Source: Hellea sp. (lineage in GTDB: Bacteria; Pseudomonadota; Alphaproteobacteria; Caulobacterales; Maricaulaceae). From it: DNA of 7,417 nucleotides. Location: contig JAHDEU010000100.1 of NCBI GenBank assembly GCA_020628635.1, positions 1 through 7,417 on the forward strand. Reading direction: 5' to 3'. A program made the position numbers and the translations under genes. Of the stretch, positions 5,508 to 7,417 are shown one piece after another (the first letter of the stretch is position 1; each line of letters begins with the position of its first letter). The notes under the pieces are model-generated. The model saw only the letters and a program-made list of their open reading frames with translations, did no database searches and was not told where the DNA came from.

Positions 5508-5536
5508 AAAAAGGGCCGCGCCTTGCAGCGCGGCCC
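5508..5536 (-). terminator. Intrinsic terminator of the Ig-repeat gene, possibly bidirectional
   Basis: A perfect 9-bp GC stem, GGGCCGCGC at 5513-5521 pairing with GCGCGGCCC at 5528-5536, encloses a 6-base loop. On the minus strand it is followed by five T residues (the A-run 5508-5512 on the plus strand), giving a standard intrinsic terminator 37 bases past the minus-strand stop codon. On the plus strand the hairpin has no T-run but could still weaken read-through from the thioesterase operon. It lies in the only gap (5463-5573) between two convergent units. Confidence 0.85.
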
Positions 5537-5573
5537 TCCCAGACCGGATATGTGCCCCGTTCTCCGGTGCGGT

Positions 5574-7417
5574 CTATTCGGCCGCATCCAGCATGGGCCG
5601 TTCCTCCCAATCGCCGTCCAGCAGAGGCCGGTCCTGCGCGTCCGCCTGGGCGATCAGGCTGGCCATCTGCTCGTGGAGCGTCTGGCCGGCAGCCACGGCC
5701 TCGCCGACCGGTTCGACCGTCGCAGTGCGCAGGTCGATGGTCACCGACTGGGTGATGGCCTGGCCATTCTCCAGCAGGGCGCGGACCCGCAAGGTCAGCG
5801 CTTCGGCGTCGAGCGGGCGTTCAATGACGATGTAATCGCCCATGAACTCCACACCACTCGGCAGGGGTGCGCCGTTCGCCTGGGTGACCTCCCAGCGGGC
5901 GACGGTGCGCTCGCCGGTTGTCGAGCTGGCGAACTCCACATTGATGGACGCACCCTTGGCCACGGCTTCGATCCAGATCTGCTCGCCGAGCGGGGCGCCC
6001 GGCACGTCGATCATGTAGTCGTCGCCGCGGAACTGCGTGTCGCGCTCAGAGCGGTCGCGCGCCTCGTTCTCACGTTGTGGCAGTTCCCAGGCACGCCGGT
6101 CCGTGCGGTCCGGATCGCCGAGACGGTTGGCGAAGACCTCGCGGCCGATTTCGCCCACGCCGGAGATCTGACCGGAGTCCGAGCCCGAGGCGGCGTCGCC
6201 GCCATCTCCGCCACCCGTGCGGACATCCGGGAAGATCGGACGATCGAACAGCTCGCTCACATAGGATGCGGTCGCCGGTTCGGACACATTGCCCGCTCCG
6301 TCCGTCAGCACCGTGGTGATCTCGCCATCCGGCTGCTGCGTCAGCGAGGTCACCGTCCAGCGTCCGTCCGGTCCGACCAGCGTTTCCACTGCGGAGCCGT
6401 CCGGAAAGGTGACCGTGACCGTGGAGCCGGGCTCGCCGGTTCCGGTGACCACGACATTGGCGTCGTCATTGGTGGCGACCGAGGCGATCACGGGCGCTTC
6501 CGGAGCCCGGTCGTCGAGGAAGTCCTCCTCGGCCGGATCGGACACATTGCCCGCCTCGTCCGTCGCGACGACGCTCACCTCACCCGAAGTCTGCGGAGTT
6601 TCCGAGACGGCGGTGTAGTTGCCGTTCTCGTCCACCTCGACCTCGACCGTCGAGCCGTCCGGGAAGGTGATGGTCGTCACCGTTCCGGGCTCGGCCGTAC
6701 CGGTCACCGTCACGCGGCCGTCCGGTCCCTGGACGACATCCGTCACGACGGGCGGCAGGGGCTGCTGGTCGTCGACGAACGACGTGGTGGTCACTTCGGA
6801 CTCGTTGCCACCCGCATCGCAGACGGTGACGACAGTGTCCCCGCTGGTCTGAGGCGCGGCCGACGTCGCCGTGAAGTTGCCTTCCCCGTCGATCTCAGCC
6901 TCGACCACCGTGCCGTCCGGGAAGACGACCTTGGCCGTCGCGCCCGGCTCGCCCGTGCCGGTGACGGTCAGCGGGCCTTCCGGCTGCTGGGTCACCGTGA
7001 CATCGGCCGGCGGCAGGGGGTCCTGGTCATCGACGAAGGGCGTCTCGACCGGATCGGACTCATTGCCGTTCTCGTCGCAGAGAACCACGGTGACATTGCC
7101 GCTGCCCTGCGGAGCCTCGGCCGTCGCCGTCCAGTTTCCCGCGCCATCGACCTCGACCTCGGCTGTGGTGCCGTCCGGGAAGGTCACCTTGGCGATGCTG
7201 CCGGGCTCTCCCGTACCGGTGACCGTGACCGGGCCTTCGGGCTCCTGATCGATCGTCGTGACGACGGGCGGGAGCGGATCCTGCGTATCGACATAGGGCG
7301 TCGTGACCGGCGGGGAGTCGTTGCCGTTCGGGTCACACACCAGAACTGTTACGTCGCCGTTCGGCTGCGGGGTCTCGGACGTGGCCGTCCAGTTGCCTTC
7401 GCTGTCGATCTCGACCT
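5574..7417 (-). CDS. Large Ig-like repeat protein (Big_6-type), C-terminal 613 residues, cut by the right edge
   Basis: This is the 3' part of a long gene; the frame stays open to the window edge, and no true start is present (the GTG near 7340 is an internal valine). Residues 1-389 of this fragment are bacterial Ig-like repeats of exactly 86 residues. Each has TVTGTGEPG, a strand ending in TFPDG (F at 79, 165, 251, 337), a D-x-(D/E/N)-G-N-(W/F/Y)-T turn, a VCDENGNES-like loop, and a DDQDPLPP linker. Such arrays build extended rods on secreted or surface proteins, and the acidic loops may bind calcium. Then comes a Gly/Asp/Ser-rich linker (about 399-418), a charged stretch rich in Arg, and a final beta-rich domain (about 465-560, GDYIVIERPL, LTLRVRALLENG). 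The acidic tail contains RPLLDGDWEERPMLDAAE. No LPXTG, RTX nonapeptides or membrane helix is visible. Type I secretion through an acidic C-terminus is possible but unproven. Confidence 0.9.
   Translation of the reverse strand, partial: VEIDSEGNWTATSETPQPNGDVTVLVCDPNGNDSPPVTTPYVDTQDPLPPVVTTIDQEPEGPVTVTGTGEPGSIAKVTFPDGTTAEVEVDGAGNWTATAEAPQGSGNVTVVLCDENGNESDPVETPFVDDQDPLPPADVTVTQQPEGPLTVTGTGEPGATAKVVFPDGTVVEAEIDGEGNFTATSAAPQTSGDTVVTVCDAGGNESEVTTTSFVDDQQPLPPVVTDVVQGPDGRVTVTGTAEPGTVTTITFPDGSTVEVEVDENGNYTAVSETPQTSGEVSVVATDEAGNVSDPAEEDFLDDRAPEAPVIASVATNDDANVVVTGTGEPGSTVTVTFPDGSAVETLVGPDGRWTVTSLTQQPDGEITTVLTDGAGNVSEPATASYVSELFDRPIFPDVRTGGGDGGDAASGSDSGQISGVGEIGREVFANRLGDPDRTDRRAWELPQRENEARDRSERDTQFRGDDYMIDVPGAPLGEQIWIEAVAKGASINVEFASSTTGERTVARWEVTQANGAPLPSGVEFMGDYIVIERPLDAEALTLRVRALLENGQAITQSVTIDLRTATVEPVGEAVAAGQTLHEQMASLIAQADAQDRPLLDGDWEERPMLDAAE
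6249..7417 (-). repeat. Tandem 258-bp repeat array coding for Ig-like domains
   Basis: The PDG codons and neighbouring bases (CCGTCCGG on the plus strand) start at 6397, 6655, 6913 and 7171, exactly 258 bp apart each time, with no indels between units. About four and a half units are visible and the array continues past the right edge. Units nearest the right edge resemble each other most. The last unit (toward 6249) has diverged most, for example VGPDGRW where others have VDGAGNW-like turns. This fits tandem duplication with a terminal unit that no longer exchanges with the rest. Confidence 0.93.

Noticed and set aside
6289..7248. Plus-strand frames with repetitive VTVEPGSPVPVTVT-like sequences
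   Set aside because: They are the reverse reading of the Ig-repeat array; their periodicity is inherited from the true minus-strand gene.

Overview
The window comes from a GC-rich bacterial chromosome. It has tightly packed acyl-CoA metabolism genes, few strong Shine-Dalgarno sites, and C/G-rich palindromic intergenic repeats. Together these suggest an alphaproteobacterium, possibly of the Hyphomonadaceae/Maricaulaceae type. That placement is an impression from protein style and repeats, not a computed result. I see no rRNA, tRNA, CRISPR array, transposase or phage gene.

Layout. (1) Positions 1-1143, minus strand: the N-terminal part of a thiolase that runs off the left edge, and upstream of it a 180-residue, membrane-anchored or exported protein I do not recognise. 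(2) Positions 1189-2756, plus strand, diverging from (1) across a 45-bp gap: a crotonase-fold enoyl-CoA hydratase, translationally coupled (TGATG) to a TIGR03084-type DinB/maleylpyruvate-isomerase-fold protein. (3) Positions 2757-2963: intergenic DNA with one copy of a structured repeat. (4) Positions 2964-4112: an iron-containing alcohol dehydrogenase with its full metal-ligand set. (5) Positions 4113-4328: intergenic DNA made almost entirely of two inverted copies of the same repeat, forming a large palindrome with perfect 24-bp inner arms. (6) Positions 4329-5462: a compact operon of a hotdog-fold thioesterase, an HD-domain protein resembling the PhnZ-type diiron oxygenases, and a 34-residue single-pass membrane peptide, all overlapping. 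(7) Positions 5513-5536: a terminator hairpin. (8) Positions 5574-7417, minus strand: the C-terminal 613 residues of a large Ig-like repeat protein with an exact 258-bp (86-residue) period.

How the genes may work together. Thiolase, hydratase, alcohol dehydrogenase and thioesterase are what one expects for breakdown of an alcohol or branched acyl substrate through CoA thioesters. The hydratase lacks one of the two classical catalytic glutamates and carries a PPAQIAPFV-like segment. From memory, that segment recalls hydratases of leucine/isovalerate and acyclic terpene breakdown (LiuC/AtuE), and TIGR03084 genes often sit near AtuA-type genes in other bacteria. A branched or terpenoid acyl-CoA substrate is therefore a reasonable hypothesis, not a demonstrated one. 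The Ig-repeat protein looks unrelated: it is probably a very large surface or secreted protein on the neighbouring convergent unit.

The best candidates for something undescribed are the HD-domain protein paired with a thioesterase, the modular intergenic repeat, and the periodic cysteines plus unrecognised C-terminal domain of the Ig-repeat protein.
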